Assembly (NCBI GenBank): GCA_017458065.1
Contig: JAFTGD010000067.1
Coordinates: forward strand, 1 to 47,337
Direction: 5' to 3'
Length of the DNA: 47,337 nt
From: Oscillospiraceae bacterium
Lineage (GTDB): Bacteria > Bacillota > Clostridia > Oscillospirales > Oscillospiraceae
Shown here: positions 7,098 to 14,742 of the stretch, piece after piece
Numbering within the stretch: the first letter of the stretch is position 1
Layout of the letters: every line of letters starts with the position of its first letter
The notes under the pieces: generated by a model
Told to the model about the DNA's origin: nothing
The model's input: the letters and a program-made list of their open reading frames with translations, nothing else
Databases searched by the model: none
Position numbers and translations under genes: made by a program

Positions 7098-8712
7098 AAA
7101 AGCTGAGCAATCCCCTCTCGTCGTACACGCTGCTTTGATCCTCATGCCGGATACAGCGGTCCAGCGCCATGATCGCCGCGACAATTCCGTCGATCTTCTC
7201 TGCGGATTTGGCCTTAGTAGGCTTGATGTTTTCAGCGGGATCACGATCCACCACAACGTTCCCCGCCATCCACCTCATGACGGGATTGCCGCCGTGAATA
7301 ATGCGGCCCTCCATCAGAAGCTTATAGAACTCTTTGGTCGGCGGCGACATGTCCTTGTAGCCCTGACCGAAGGGAACAACGGTAAAGCCCATGCCTTCCA
7401 GATCCTGAACCATCTGAGTTGCTCCCCAGCGGTCAAAGGCGATTTCCAGTATGTGATACTGCTCACCCAGCTTTTCGATAAATTTCTCTATAAAACCGTA
7501 GTGAATCACATTTCCTTCCGTCGCATTCAGATATCCCTGCTTTCGCCAGATATCATAAGGGACAGATGCTCTCCGTACCCGGATCGGTATGGTATCCTCC
7601 GGTACCCAGAAGAACGGAAGCATGATGTATTTCTCTTCTTCATTTCTCGGTGGGAACATGAGCACAAATGCTGTAATGTCTCCTGTGCTGGAAAGATCCA
7701 GTCCTCCGTAGCAGTCACGGCCTTTGAGTGATTCCATATCGATTGGTTCATCGCCCAAATCATAGATATGCTCCGGGATAAATCGGGTCAGGCTGGATAC
7801 CCACATGTTCAAACGCAGCTGTTTAAAGACGTTCTCTTCCGCCGGATTGTCCAGGGCTTCCCGAAACATGTCCCGGACGCGCTCGATCTGAATTGTCTGA
7901 CCAAGGCTGGGGTTTGCTTTGTACCAGTTGCGCTCATCCGTCCAGTCGTCATCATCCGCGAGACCGTAGACCACAGGGTAGAAAGTCGGATCAACTTTCC
8001 GTCCGTCCAGAATGTCCTTCGCTTTCTGATGCAGTTCATAACAGATGGACTCCCGGTCTGTGCCCGCCGTGGTAATCAGGAAGTACAGCGGCTGTTCGCG
8101 GGCGTCGCCGGAGCCTTTGGTCAGAACATCGTACAGCTGGCGATTCGGCTGTGCATGGACCTCGTCCAGCACCAGCCCGGAAACGTTCAGGCCATGCTTT
8201 GTGCCTACCTCCGCGGAAAGCACCTGGTAAAACCCGGCGTTCTGGTAATTCACGATGCGCTTGGTCGCGCCCATGATCTTAGACCGCTTCAAGAGCGCCG
8301 GAGTCATATCCACCATCTGTCGGGCAACATCAAAGACGATTGAAGCCTGCTGGCGGTCTGCCGCGGCGCCGTATACTTCTGCGGAAGGCTCTCCGTCCGC
8401 GTAGAGGAGATACAGCGCAACTGCGGCGGCAAGCTCACTCTTTCCATTTTTCTTTCCGATCTCCACATATGCGGTACGAAACTGCCTCTTCCCGCGCTCA
8501 TCCACAATACCGAAGATATCCCGGATGACCTGCTCCTGCCAGGGAAACAACCAGAACGGCTTTCCCGCCCATTTACCTTTGGTGTGTTTCAGCTGCTCTA
8601 TGAACCGCACCACCCGATCCGCTTTCTTCTGATCATAGTGACTTGTGGGAAGCATGAAACGGGACGGCGCGTAGTTCTGGAGTTTGGGGATGCTGTCAGG
8701 GCGCGTTTCCAT
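7096..8712 (-). CDS. terL: Terminase large subunit
   Basis: 538 residues. The ATPase domain shows Walker A GKKNGKSE (about 86-93), Walker B GLVLDEVH (about 179-186) and a coupling motif TTAGT (about 214). The nuclease domain has an Asp in YGGLDLSSTGD (about 339) and a second acidic site in EKIDGIVAAIMALDR near the C-terminus. It drives ATP-dependent DNA packaging into the prohead through the portal. The ATG overlaps the terS stop (ATGA). A toxin-antitoxin cassette separates it from the portal gene. Confidence 0.95.
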   Translation of the reverse strand: METRPDSIPKLQNYAPSRFMLPTSHYDQKKADRVVRFIEQLKHTKGKWAGKPFWLFPWQEQVIRDIFGIVDERGKRQFRTAYVEIGKKNGKSELAAAVALYLLYADGEPSAEVYGAAADRQQASIVFDVARQMVDMTPALLKRSKIMGATKRIVNYQNAGFYQVLSAEVGTKHGLNVSGLVLDEVHAQPNRQLYDVLTKGSGDAREQPLYFLITTAGTDRESICYELHQKAKDILDGRKVDPTFYPVVYGLADDDDWTDERNWYKANPSLGQTIQIERVRDMFREALDNPAEENVFKQLRLNMWVSSLTRFIPEHIYDLGDEPIDMESLKGRDCYGGLDLSSTGDITAFVLMFPPRNEEEKYIMLPFFWVPEDTIPIRVRRASVPYDIWRKQGYLNATEGNVIHYGFIEKFIEKLGEQYHILEIAFDRWGATQMVQDLEGMGFTVVPFGQGYKDMSPPTKEFYKLLMEGRIIHGGNPVMRWMAGNVVVDRDPAENIKPTKAKSAEKIDGIVAAIMALDRCIRHEDQSSVYDERGLLSF

Positions 8713-9182
8713 CAGGTATCCCCCAGAATGGCGTCCATCTCATCCACAGGAGCGCCGTCATTGCCGGATGCAATGATTCTGCTTCGTGCAGCAGGGGTCA
8801 GTCCGAACTGCTCGGCAAACTGGTTCATGAGCCGCAGATACTGCTGGGCGATGGAGATATACGGTACCTGCTGCGGATAACCGGAAGGCGTCCTGATCAC
8901 AAGACCCCTGTCAGTAATCCGTTCCTCAGCCTCTTTCCACCGGGCGTAGGCCTGACAGTAACCGGCGAAGGCAGCCATATCCACCTCGGTCAGAACACCC
9001 ATGGCCTCCATCTTTTTCGCAAGCCGTCTCCACTCCTTCTTGGCTTCCGGTTCCAGCCACTTCGGACAGGCAGGAGCTTTGCGCTGCGGCCTGGGTTCAT
9101 TCTTATTCAGTTCCCGCTTGCCGGGGTTGCCCTCCAGCTCCTTGATCGCGGTGGGCGTGGGTTTCCTTCCTTTCGTAGCCAT
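8712..9182 (-). CDS. terS: Terminase small subunit (P27 family)
   Basis: 156 residues, starting MATKGRKPTPTAIKELEGNPGK. The pattern 'GRKP.P...L.GNPGKR.LN..EP' is the P27-family small terminase signature. It is followed by CPKWLEPEAKKEWRRLAK and an 'LTEVDMAAFAGYCQAYARW' helix-rich region. It recognises the packaging site and recruits TerL. The ATG at 9182 is supported by AGGAGGTGAG. An HNH nuclease usually lies just upstream in such phages, but here it is 15 kb away. Confidence 0.93.
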   Translation of the reverse strand: MATKGRKPTPTAIKELEGNPGKRELNKNEPRPQRKAPACPKWLEPEAKKEWRRLAKKMEAMGVLTEVDMAAFAGYCQAYARWKEAEERITDRGLVIRTPSGYPQQVPYISIAQQYLRLMNQFAEQFGLTPAARSRIIASGNDGAPVDEMDAILGDT

Positions 9183-9292
9183 CTCGGGCTCACCTCCTGT
9201 ATTTGGGCATAAAAATGCAGGCCCTATGGTCTGCTCCACTACGAGGCACACAGCCTTTCGGCTGCGGCTCTCGGCTATTCGCTTGTTTCGGC

Positions 9293-9499
9293 TTAACCCT
9301 TGCCGGTATGTCTTTCGACCGTCTTCGCTCTCTCGAGCGCCTGCATCAGGAGCCCGTTGACCTCGTTCATCAGCTCCATGTCGTCCGGCTCAGCCCCAAC
9401 CGGGTCGTACCGGATGGTTTCCAGAATCCTCAGGAGTTCTGCCGCTTTGTTGCCGGCCTTGTCGGTCAGGGTGTAAACCCGGTCTTCAATCTGGTTCAT
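9293..9499 (-). CDS. Small unknown protein before terS
   Basis: 68 residues (MNQIEDRVYTLTDKAGNKAAELLRIL...), predicted to be largely helical, with no motif I recognise. The ATG at 9499 has GGGAGG about 6 nt upstream and is preferred over an in-frame ATG 33 nt earlier. It is the last gene of the accessory island before terS, and overlap with the upstream gene is minimal. Confidence 0.65.
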   Translation of the reverse strand: MNQIEDRVYTLTDKAGNKAAELLRILETIRYDPVGAEPDDMELMNEVNGLLMQALERAKTVERHTGKG

Positions 9500-9513
9500 G
9501 CTCTCCCTCCCCC

Positions 9514-9789
9514 TTACTGTGCCATGGCCCATGCTATCGCGTGGCCATCGTCTTCGAACTCAATCTCGCTTGCCGCTGCAAGCCCGATCGGGCCTTCGCA
9601 GGTCAGGTCGTCGTCGAGGTGCTCATAAACCGCTCCGAAGTAGCAAGGCTTGTTTTTGCCGTTGTAAAAGTACCCGGCGAGGAGAACCTTGTCTCCAAAG
9701 TTCAGGACCTTGCTCCAGCGGCATTCGAGGTCTTCCGGGGTGGTGGGGTTCGGCAGGCGGTAGGTTTTCGTTGCTTCTTTGATCGTCAT
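9514..9789 (-). CDS. Unknown protein under island promoter 1
   Basis: 91 residues (MTIKEATKTYRLPNPTTPED...). The composition suggests a small beta-rich protein, with segments such as LNFGDKVLLAGYFYNGKNKP and a Ser/Glu-rich end. I recognise no family. A good AAGGAGG ribosome-binding site lies before the ATG, and promoter element 1 of the four-copy set (9819-9897) lies directly upstream, so it heads its own transcript. Confidence 0.7.
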   Translation of the reverse strand: MTIKEATKTYRLPNPTTPEDLECRWSKVLNFGDKVLLAGYFYNGKNKPCYFGAVYEHLDDDLTCEGPIGLAAASEIEFEDDGHAIAWAMAQ

Positions 9790-9818
9790 GGTGGTTACCT
9801 CCTTGTTTTGTTGTCCTA

Positions 9819-9897
9819 TATATCACTCTAAACCGAGGAAATAGCAAGACAATTCGGAGGCATAATGTACACAAAAATGATCGAATGAAACTGTACA
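9819..9897 (-). promoter_or_regulatory. Island promoter/operator element, copy 1
   Basis: Read on the minus strand: TGTACA (9897-9892), 18 bp, TGTGTA (9873-9868), 20 bp, TTGCTA (9847-9842), 17 bp, GATATA (9824-9819). Copies 2 and 3 have the same spacings, and copy 4 differs by 10 bp. The last two hexamers fit -35/-10 spacing. The first two form a widely spaced inverted pair suited to a dimeric or looping regulator. Confidence 0.8.
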
Positions 9898-9947
9898 AAA
9901 TGTACGACCAACAGAGCTTTCCGGCTCCGTGGCGGGCTGCGTTTTCT

Positions 9948-10151
9948 TTAAAGCCGTTCGATCTGGCAGGTCATCCCATCGACATCCACAATGCGGTAGG
10001 TCTGGCCTCGCCATTCGATTTCCCGGATGCGGACTCCGGTGTAGGCGTTGCTGCGCTGCCGGTCGGAAAGGACCCTGCCGTGCGCCTCCATCCAATCCGC
10101 GATGCGTCCCATCAGGCGGGATTCACGCTCCATCTTTTCGGCAATGTTCAT
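9948..10151 (-). CDS. Small unknown protein
   Basis: 67 residues (MNIAEKMERESRLMGRIADW...). A helical first half is followed by a strand-rich second half ending EWRGQTYRIVDVDGMTCQIERL. I cannot assign a family. It starts 12 nt after the stop of the upstream gene (10164-10484), so both are probably expressed from promoter element 2. Confidence 0.65.
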   Translation of the reverse strand: MNIAEKMERESRLMGRIADWMEAHGRVLSDRQRSNAYTGVRIREIEWRGQTYRIVDVDGMTCQIERL

Positions 10152-10163
10152 CTCAGCGCCCCC

Positions 10164-10484
10164 TTAGTTCAGCGCCTTTGAAAAGGCTGCTTTCTCCTCG
10201 GAGGTGTAAAGCTCCGTCCAAGGATGCTCCTTGCCGTCCATTTCCCAGGTCAGGCCGAAAATGTAAAGGATGCGCTCCTGATCGTCGAAGAACCGTGTGT
10301 CTGTCTTGACTGCTGCCGGGTGGAACCCGAGTCCTGTGTAAAGGCTGTGAAGAGCCTGCTTGTACTCGCTGCCGCCGTTGGTCCGGATTGTCAGGGTGCA
10401 GCCAAAGCCGAGGCATCCGCTCTTCTGGAAGTCTCTCATGTTTCTGCGGATGCTGTTGAATTCGTTTCTCTCTGTTCTGGTCAT
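10164..10484 (-). CDS. Unknown protein under island promoter 2
   Basis: 106 residues (MTRTERNEFNSIRRNMRDFQ...), with the central segment KSGCLGFGCTLTIRTNGGSE and a C-terminal part that looks like a short alpha/beta domain. No family recognised. A G-rich Shine-Dalgarno-like stretch lies upstream, although its spacing (about 11 nt) is long. Promoter element 2 (10517-10595) is directly upstream. Confidence 0.7.
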   Translation of the reverse strand: MTRTERNEFNSIRRNMRDFQKSGCLGFGCTLTIRTNGGSEYKQALHSLYTGLGFHPAAVKTDTRFFDDQERILYIFGLTWEMDGKEHPWTELYTSEEKAAFSKALN

Positions 10485-10516
10485 CTATGTGTACCCCCCT
10501 TGTTTTTGTTGTCCTA

Positions 10517-10595
10517 TATATCACTCTAAAAGCCCTGAATAGCAAGACAATTCAAAGGTATAATGTACACAAACATCAAGGGTGGAAACTGGGCA
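10517..10595 (-). promoter_or_regulatory. Island promoter/operator element, copy 2
   Basis: On the minus strand: TGCCCA (10595-10590), 18 bp, TGTGTA (10571-10566), 20 bp, TTGCTA (10545-10540), 17 bp, GATATA (10522-10517). Spacings are identical to copies 1 and 3. The distal half-site carries one mismatch to TGYACA. It drives the 10484 gene and lies just downstream of the DUF3846 gene end. Confidence 0.8.
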
Positions 10596-10606
10596 AAATA
10601 CACATA

Positions 10607-10990
10607 TCAGAGAGAATGCACCTCGATGCCGTCATCCTTCAATCTCAGGCAGAAGAGTCCATTCTCATCCCGCACAAACGCCTCAGGCCAGCGATATTTC
10701 TCCGTGTATTTCCTGATCAGATCATCCGTAAGGGATGCGAAGTTTTCCTCTCCGAGCCCGGTGATCAGGAACGTTCCGACCAGGATGTCATAATCCTCCA
10801 GCATGCGGTTCGGCGGGAAACCCTGAAGTTTCCCCTCATCCGCACAGACAATGGCGACGGGATCCTCCCACGGATAAACTGCCTGGATTGTTCCTCCGAC
10901 CGCTTTCTGCAACGCCTCCAGAGTATCCGGGATCTCTGCGACCCTCGGCTGCTTCATCGGCTCAATCAGCAGAACTTTTATCGCCTCCAT
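10607..10990 (-). CDS. DUF3846 domain protein
   Basis: 127 residues. The sequence follows the DUF3846 pattern closely: 'IKVLLIEPMKQPRVAEI', 'LEALQKAVGGTIQAVYPWEDPVAIVCADEGKLQGFPPNR', 'DILVGTFLITGLGEENFASLTDD'. Members are common in phages and mobile elements of Bacillota and their role is unknown. The ATG at 10990 lies inside the end of the upstream DUF4314 gene (13-nt overlap), which argues for coupling. Longer in-frame starts would run far into that gene. Confidence 0.8.
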   Translation of the reverse strand: MEAIKVLLIEPMKQPRVAEIPDTLEALQKAVGGTIQAVYPWEDPVAIVCADEGKLQGFPPNRMLEDYDILVGTFLITGLGEENFASLTDDLIRKYTEKYRWPEAFVRDENGLFCLRLKDDGIEVHSL

Positions 10991-11457
10991 TTTCCGCCTC
11001 CTGCCTGCGGAATCACACAGGCGCACCAGTTCAATAGCGGTGTTTTCTCTATGAGGCCGGCGCACTCCAAAGCCTCGGCGGTTCCGCACGAGTCACAGAC
11101 TGTGATGTCAGCGTACCTGCTGACCGCGTGGCGGAGTCTAGGGCCGTACATGATGTTCCCGCACCGCGGGCATCTCGCGTCCTCATCAGGCTGGTGTTTT
11201 CCGTACCAGTCCAGCGTTTCCTTCGCCTCTTCTTCCGTGGCGATCTGATGGCAGTGGTCTTCGCCGAGCGCCACACCGAGGCTGCTGCCGGTGTCCCATG
11301 TGCAGTGGACGGTGCCGATATCATCGATGGCGCACACGGTTCCCTGTGTCCCCGGAAGCGGCGCTCCGATGTCGTCCATAAAATCCAGCACCACACGGCA
11401 GCCGATCGGGTATCTGCGCCGGACTTCGTCTACGGCTGCTCTGTCAGGAAAGTTCAT
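10978..11457 (-). CDS. DUF4314 domain protein with zinc ribbon
   Basis: 159 residues. Residues 1-65 match DUF4314 (RRRYPIGCRVVLDFMDD then 'PGTQGTVCAIDDIGTVHCTWDTGSSLGVALGED'). The second half holds a zinc ribbon with CPRC and CDSC pairs about 28 residues apart, with a further C-x-C (WCACV) near the end. DUF4314 resembles small beta-barrel (SH3-like) folds of phage accessory proteins. It overlaps the GGCT gene upstream by 4 nt and so belongs to the amidoligase operon. Confidence 0.8.
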   Translation of the reverse strand: MNFPDRAAVDEVRRRYPIGCRVVLDFMDDIGAPLPGTQGTVCAIDDIGTVHCTWDTGSSLGVALGEDHCHQIATEEEAKETLDWYGKHQPDEDARCPRCGNIMYGPRLRHAVSRYADITVCDSCGTAEALECAGLIEKTPLLNWCACVIPQAGGGKWRR

Positions 11458-11906
11458 CTGTTCATTTCCTCCTCTAATGCATCCTCAAAAGCGCGCTCCA
11501 GAATGCCTTTGTCAAACCCGAAGCGGTCATAGCCATCCGCGATGATGTCGTAGTAGCCCTTGCTCGGTGTGATCAGATTTGATCCGCTGTTCATGATGTA
11601 CACCATAGCTTCCACTTCACGCGGATTCTTGCCGTTCAGATCGGTCATTGTGACCGGGACGGTCTCTTTCCTGTAGTAGTTCGGGTAGCCCTCGTACCAG
11701 TCCAGGGCCGTCTCGTCCTTTTCGGTGATCTCCCAGATCAGGACAGGAACCGTGAATCCCGGTTCCGGTATGATGGTTGCGTGCAGGTGAAAAGCCAGCC
11801 GCCAGTCCTGAAGCTCTGCCTTTCCCTCGATTCGTGCGCCGGGGCAGCGGCGCAACATCTGGTCAACCGCCAGATTGCTTCCGTAGGCGATGTAATGCTT
11901 GCTCAT
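11454..11906 (-). CDS. Gamma-glutamylcyclotransferase-like protein (GGCT 1)
   Basis: 150 residues. The N-terminal IAYGSNLAVDQMLRRCPGA is the glycine-rich substrate loop of the GGCT/AIG2-like fold. 'DWYEGYPNYYRKETVPV' holds the conserved acidic residue that serves as general acid/base in GGCT enzymes. Characterised members open gamma-glutamyl peptides to 5-oxoproline plus free amine. The neighbouring amidoligase suggests a cyclising or deconjugating role on its product. The start at 11906 has GGAG upstream; the gene is 1 nt after GGCT 2. Confidence 0.85.
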   Translation of the reverse strand: MSKHYIAYGSNLAVDQMLRRCPGARIEGKAELQDWRLAFHLHATIIPEPGFTVPVLIWEITEKDETALDWYEGYPNYYRKETVPVTMTDLNGKNPREVEAMVYIMNSGSNLITPSKGYYDIIADGYDRFGFDKGILERAFEDALEEEMNR

Positions 11907-11907
11907 G

Positions 11908-12447
11908 TCACTTCTCCTTCTCATATGACCGCAGCCATCTTGCCGCGGCTTTTGTGCCTATGCTGTCGGACAGCGCCTTTTTCAGGAGCGAGGTGTCGAA
12001 ACCCCAGCCTTCGTATGCCCGGTCGATGATCCCGTAGTAATCCGCGGACGGTTCGCCAAGCTCCCTGTTCTCATGCAGGATATAAGCCATGCAGTTGAAC
12101 CGTTTCCTTCGCTTCACACCGTTGAGATCCCATACCGGCAGGAAGAACTCCTTCTTGTAGTAGTAGCGCGGGTAACCTTCGCAGCGGTCAAGCGTCTGTT
12201 CCGAGTCATAGCTGATCCGGTAGATCACTCCGGGCACGCTGCAGTTGGCGTCCTGTTCGATGGTGGCGTAGGCTCCGGTCTTACTCTGCTTGAACAGCAG
12301 TCGGTAGCCCGGAATCTCCGTGGTGCCTTCCACAGAACACTGCGGGCACCTGCTTTCCATGCGCTTGAGATTCAGGTTGCTGCCGTATGCCAGAATAAAG
12401 ACGTCTTCGTTCCGGCAGATCCGGATGAACTTCAATCCGTCAATCAT
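11908..12447 (-). CDS. Gamma-glutamylcyclotransferase-like protein (GGCT 2)
   Basis: 179 residues. It has the same fold markers as its neighbour: ILAYGSNLNLKRMESRCPQC near the start and DRCEGYPRYYYKKEFFLPV with the acidic residue. A longer insert and different termini show it to be a diverged paralogue rather than a recent duplicate. The ATG at 12447 overlaps the DpnD/PcfM-like gene by 8 nt; longer in-frame starts produce an implausible N-terminus. Its partner paralogue begins 1 nt after its stop. Confidence 0.85.
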   Translation of the reverse strand: MIDGLKFIRICRNEDVFILAYGSNLNLKRMESRCPQCSVEGTTEIPGYRLLFKQSKTGAYATIEQDANCSVPGVIYRISYDSEQTLDRCEGYPRYYYKKEFFLPVWDLNGVKRRKRFNCMAYILHENRELGEPSADYYGIIDRAYEGWGFDTSLLKKALSDSIGTKAAARWLRSYEKEK

Positions 12448-12679
12448 CCGGCATCCCCGCGTCTTTCCCGTCAACATGCTCCAGCTTATCAGAGCCGTCT
12501 TCATCGCCTTCGCCGAGCACATAAAACTCGGCGCCGTTGAAGTTTCTGCTATCCAGCAGGTACTCTCCGTTGTACCACGCGTCTGCCGCACGCTTGTGTG
12601 CTTCCTTTTCAGACTCCGCCTCAACGGTCACCACCTTGCGCAGGAATTCGGTAACCGCTACCCGGTACTGTTTTGCCAT
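12440..12679 (-). CDS. DpnD/PcfM-like protein
   Basis: 79 residues. The sequence 'YRVAVTEFLRKVVTVEAESEKEAHKRAADAWYNGEYLLDS' matches the DpnD/PcfM-like C-terminal module found in mobile elements (DpnD of DpnI/DpnII systems, PcfM of conjugative plasmids), whose function is unknown. It ends in an acidic tail. It lies between the amidoligase and the GGCT pair, so it probably belongs to the same pathway. Confidence 0.8.
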   Translation of the reverse strand: MAKQYRVAVTEFLRKVVTVEAESEKEAHKRAADAWYNGEYLLDSRNFNGAEFYVLGEGDEDGSDKLEHVDGKDAGMPDD

Positions 12680-12746
12680 CTGGCCATTCCCCCTTTCACT
12701 GCCTTAAGCCGGGTCTCCCCGGCGCAGGCTTTGTTGTTTATGGCCC

Positions 12747-13706
12747 TCAGCAGGCGGCCTGCCTCCAGGCTGCGTTGCCGTCCATGTTTCTGAGGAGGAT
12801 TTCCCTTGCGGTGGCGAATTCGTCTCCGATGAATCCGAGTCTGAGGAGCCAGCATCTGAAGGCGTACTTTTCGTTGTCCGTCTGCTGGGGTCTGGGGCTT
12901 GCGTAGGCCAGTTCCTTTGCCAGTTCGCTCATTGCGAGGCAAAGCTGGATGTAAGCCTTCATTTCGCCCGCGTGGATGCCGCCCTGTTTGCCGTCGTGCG
13001 GGTCGCTGAACTGGAAAAGTCTGAACTCGATCGTTCCTTTGGTGAAGGTCGCGTGGAGGTTGAGCATGTGGTACCGGCTGTCGTTGTAATGCTGGTTTCT
13101 GCCGTAATCCGCGTGGTTGCCTTTGTACCAGATGTCCTCGAGCTGGCGCATCGTCTCCGGCTTGCGGCTGTTGAGCATTCTGAGGAAGTCCGGGCTGACC
13201 GTCCTGCAGTAGCGTCCGGTGCGGCCCCTGTCGATCCGGATCGCTCTCCCGATCTGGCTTTCGTGTGCCGCCATGATGTTGGCGAGGTTCCTAAGGCTCT
13301 TTGCGTCGTGGTTCCGGCCGTCGAGGCTCTTGACTCCGATGTGGATGTGGACTCCGCATCCTCTGCTGGGGCTGCTCTTCATTCCGGCGCGGCGCAGGGT
13401 TCTCAGGAGTTCCTGGAAGGTTTCCATGTCGGCGTAGGTGAGGATCGGGGTAACCAGCTCGCACTTTTCATCGTCCGGGCCGCTGATGCTGGTGTCCTTG
13501 CTGAACTTCCACTCGCGTCCCTGCTGATCCCATGCGCTCCAGGTCATGTAGCCGTTCCGGTAGGCGGTGTTCTCGAACCGTCCGGTTCCGAAGTACTCGG
13601 CGGCAACTCTGGCTGCCTTCTGGCGGGTGATGTTGTTGCCCTCGACCTCGACTCCGAAGGTCTGCTGCTTCATGTTGGCGATCTGGGTGGCGGTCTTGTC
13701 TGTCAT
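12747..13706 (-). CDS. Amidoligase (glutamine-synthetase fold COOH-NH2 ligase)
   Basis: 319 residues. The amidoligase-2 hallmarks appear in order: FGVEVEGNNI (metal-binding Glu residues), 'CELVTPILTYADM', 'SRGCGVHIHIG' with the conserved histidines, 'RTGRYCRTVSP', 'RYHMLNLHATFTKGTIEFRLFQFSDPHDG' with the Arg/Glu motif, then a C-terminal module (about 279-316). These enzymes are predicted to use ATP to join an amine to a carboxylate, for example adding amino acids or peptides to proteins. The C-terminal module recurs in the next gene upstream. Promoter element 3 drives it. Confidence 0.88.
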   Translation of the reverse strand: MTDKTATQIANMKQQTFGVEVEGNNITRQKAARVAAEYFGTGRFENTAYRNGYMTWSAWDQQGREWKFSKDTSISGPDDEKCELVTPILTYADMETFQELLRTLRRAGMKSSPSRGCGVHIHIGVKSLDGRNHDAKSLRNLANIMAAHESQIGRAIRIDRGRTGRYCRTVSPDFLRMLNSRKPETMRQLEDIWYKGNHADYGRNQHYNDSRYHMLNLHATFTKGTIEFRLFQFSDPHDGKQGGIHAGEMKAYIQLCLAMSELAKELAYASPRPQQTDNEKYAFRCWLLRLGFIGDEFATAREILLRNMDGNAAWRQAAC

Positions 13707-13756
13707 GGTGTGTATCCTCCTCGGCTGAGCCGTGTGTTTTCCCTTTCGGTAGCCTA

Positions 13757-13835
13757 TTAATCACTCTTTTCCGAGGATATAGCAAGACAATTATGAGTCA
13801 TATTATGCACAAAGATTTCTTCCCGAAACTGTGCA
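13757..13835 (-). promoter_or_regulatory. Island promoter/operator element, copy 3 (amidoligase operon)
   Basis: On the minus strand: TGCACA (13835-13830), 18 bp, TGTGCA (13811-13806), 20 bp, TTGCTA (13785-13780), 17 bp, GATTAA (13762-13757). The two upstream hexamers form a perfect inverted repeat in this copy, which makes it the best guide to the operator sequence. A GAGGAGG ribosome-binding site precedes the amidoligase ATG at 13706. Confidence 0.85.
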
Positions 13836-13884
13836 TTTTATATCATTTCAGACGGGTTTTCACCCGGAAAAGTTCTCCGGGTGA

Positions 13885-14694
13885 TCACGCGGGTTCCGCC
13901 GGTTCCGCGGTCCCTTGGGATGCCTTTCCGGCATCCCGCTTTGCCTTCTGCTTTGCGGAAAACTCGTCCGCGGCTTCCTGCGTCGGGAACGCGGCCGGTC
14001 CGGTAAGGTTCTTCAGAAGGATGTTCCGCATCTGCTTGTGCTCTGTCCCGATAAAGCCGAGGCTCAGCAGAAAGACCCGGAATGCGAATTTCTCACTCCT
14101 GACTTCCCTGTCGCTGCTGTTCACACGCTTGGCTTCCTTTGCCTTGGCGCAGAGGGCAGCGATCAGGGCCATGTAAGCCTGCGTCTCTTCAGGGCTGGGA
14201 AGGCGTCCCCACCAAGGGAACTCTACCTTGTCCCCGTTGACCCGGATCGTCAGGCTGGATGCGCCGACGCTCTTTTTGATCAGGTCGCCCTTGCTGGTAA
14301 CCAGCTTCTGAAGAAGTTCCAGTTTCTCAGGGCTGAAGCCGTTCATCGGCATGCTGATTGTCAGGCCGTCAATCTCTGCGGCGTTAAGGTCTTCGCCGGC
14401 GTCAGGTTCGGTCTCCGGCTCTCCCGCAGGCTGAGCTGCTTCCTCCGTAAAGTCGATCTGATCCTCGCTTTCAAAGCCAGCGGCGGCAAGGGCTCCGATC
14501 AAAGCCCGGGTCGTGTCGTTGCCGGTCTGCTCGTCCCAGATGAGCTCCCCTGTTTTGCTGACCCTGATGCCGCCGATCTTGTAGGCGCATTCCGGCATCC
14601 GGGTGTAAACCGGAGTGATTCCGATTTCCCTGCTGATGATGCCGACCAGGCGCTGGCGGTCGCTTCCTGTGACATTGAAATTGATTTGTTTCAT
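13885..14694 (-). CDS. 'Virulence-related' phage protein sharing the amidoligase C-terminal module
   Basis: 269 residues. The N-terminal part 'INFNVTGSDRQRLVGIISREI' plus 'YKIGGIRVSKTGELIWD' is a family common in Clostridia phages and routinely labelled virulence-related, without experimental basis. A central acidic linker follows. Residues about 201-237 (EKFAFRVFLLSLGFIGTEHK...) match the C-terminal module of the amidoligase next door. The last 20 residues are Ala/Pro/Glu-rich and end EPAEPA. It heads its own transcript from promoter element 4. Confidence 0.75.
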   Translation of the reverse strand: MKQINFNVTGSDRQRLVGIISREIGITPVYTRMPECAYKIGGIRVSKTGELIWDEQTGNDTTRALIGALAAAGFESEDQIDFTEEAAQPAGEPETEPDAGEDLNAAEIDGLTISMPMNGFSPEKLELLQKLVTSKGDLIKKSVGASSLTIRVNGDKVEFPWWGRLPSPEETQAYMALIAALCAKAKEAKRVNSSDREVRSEKFAFRVFLLSLGFIGTEHKQMRNILLKNLTGPAAFPTQEAADEFSAKQKAKRDAGKASQGTAEPAEPA

Positions 14695-14742
14695 GGTGAA
14701 CCCTCCGAAAATGTAATGTTTTCTGCCCTTCAGGCATCTGTA

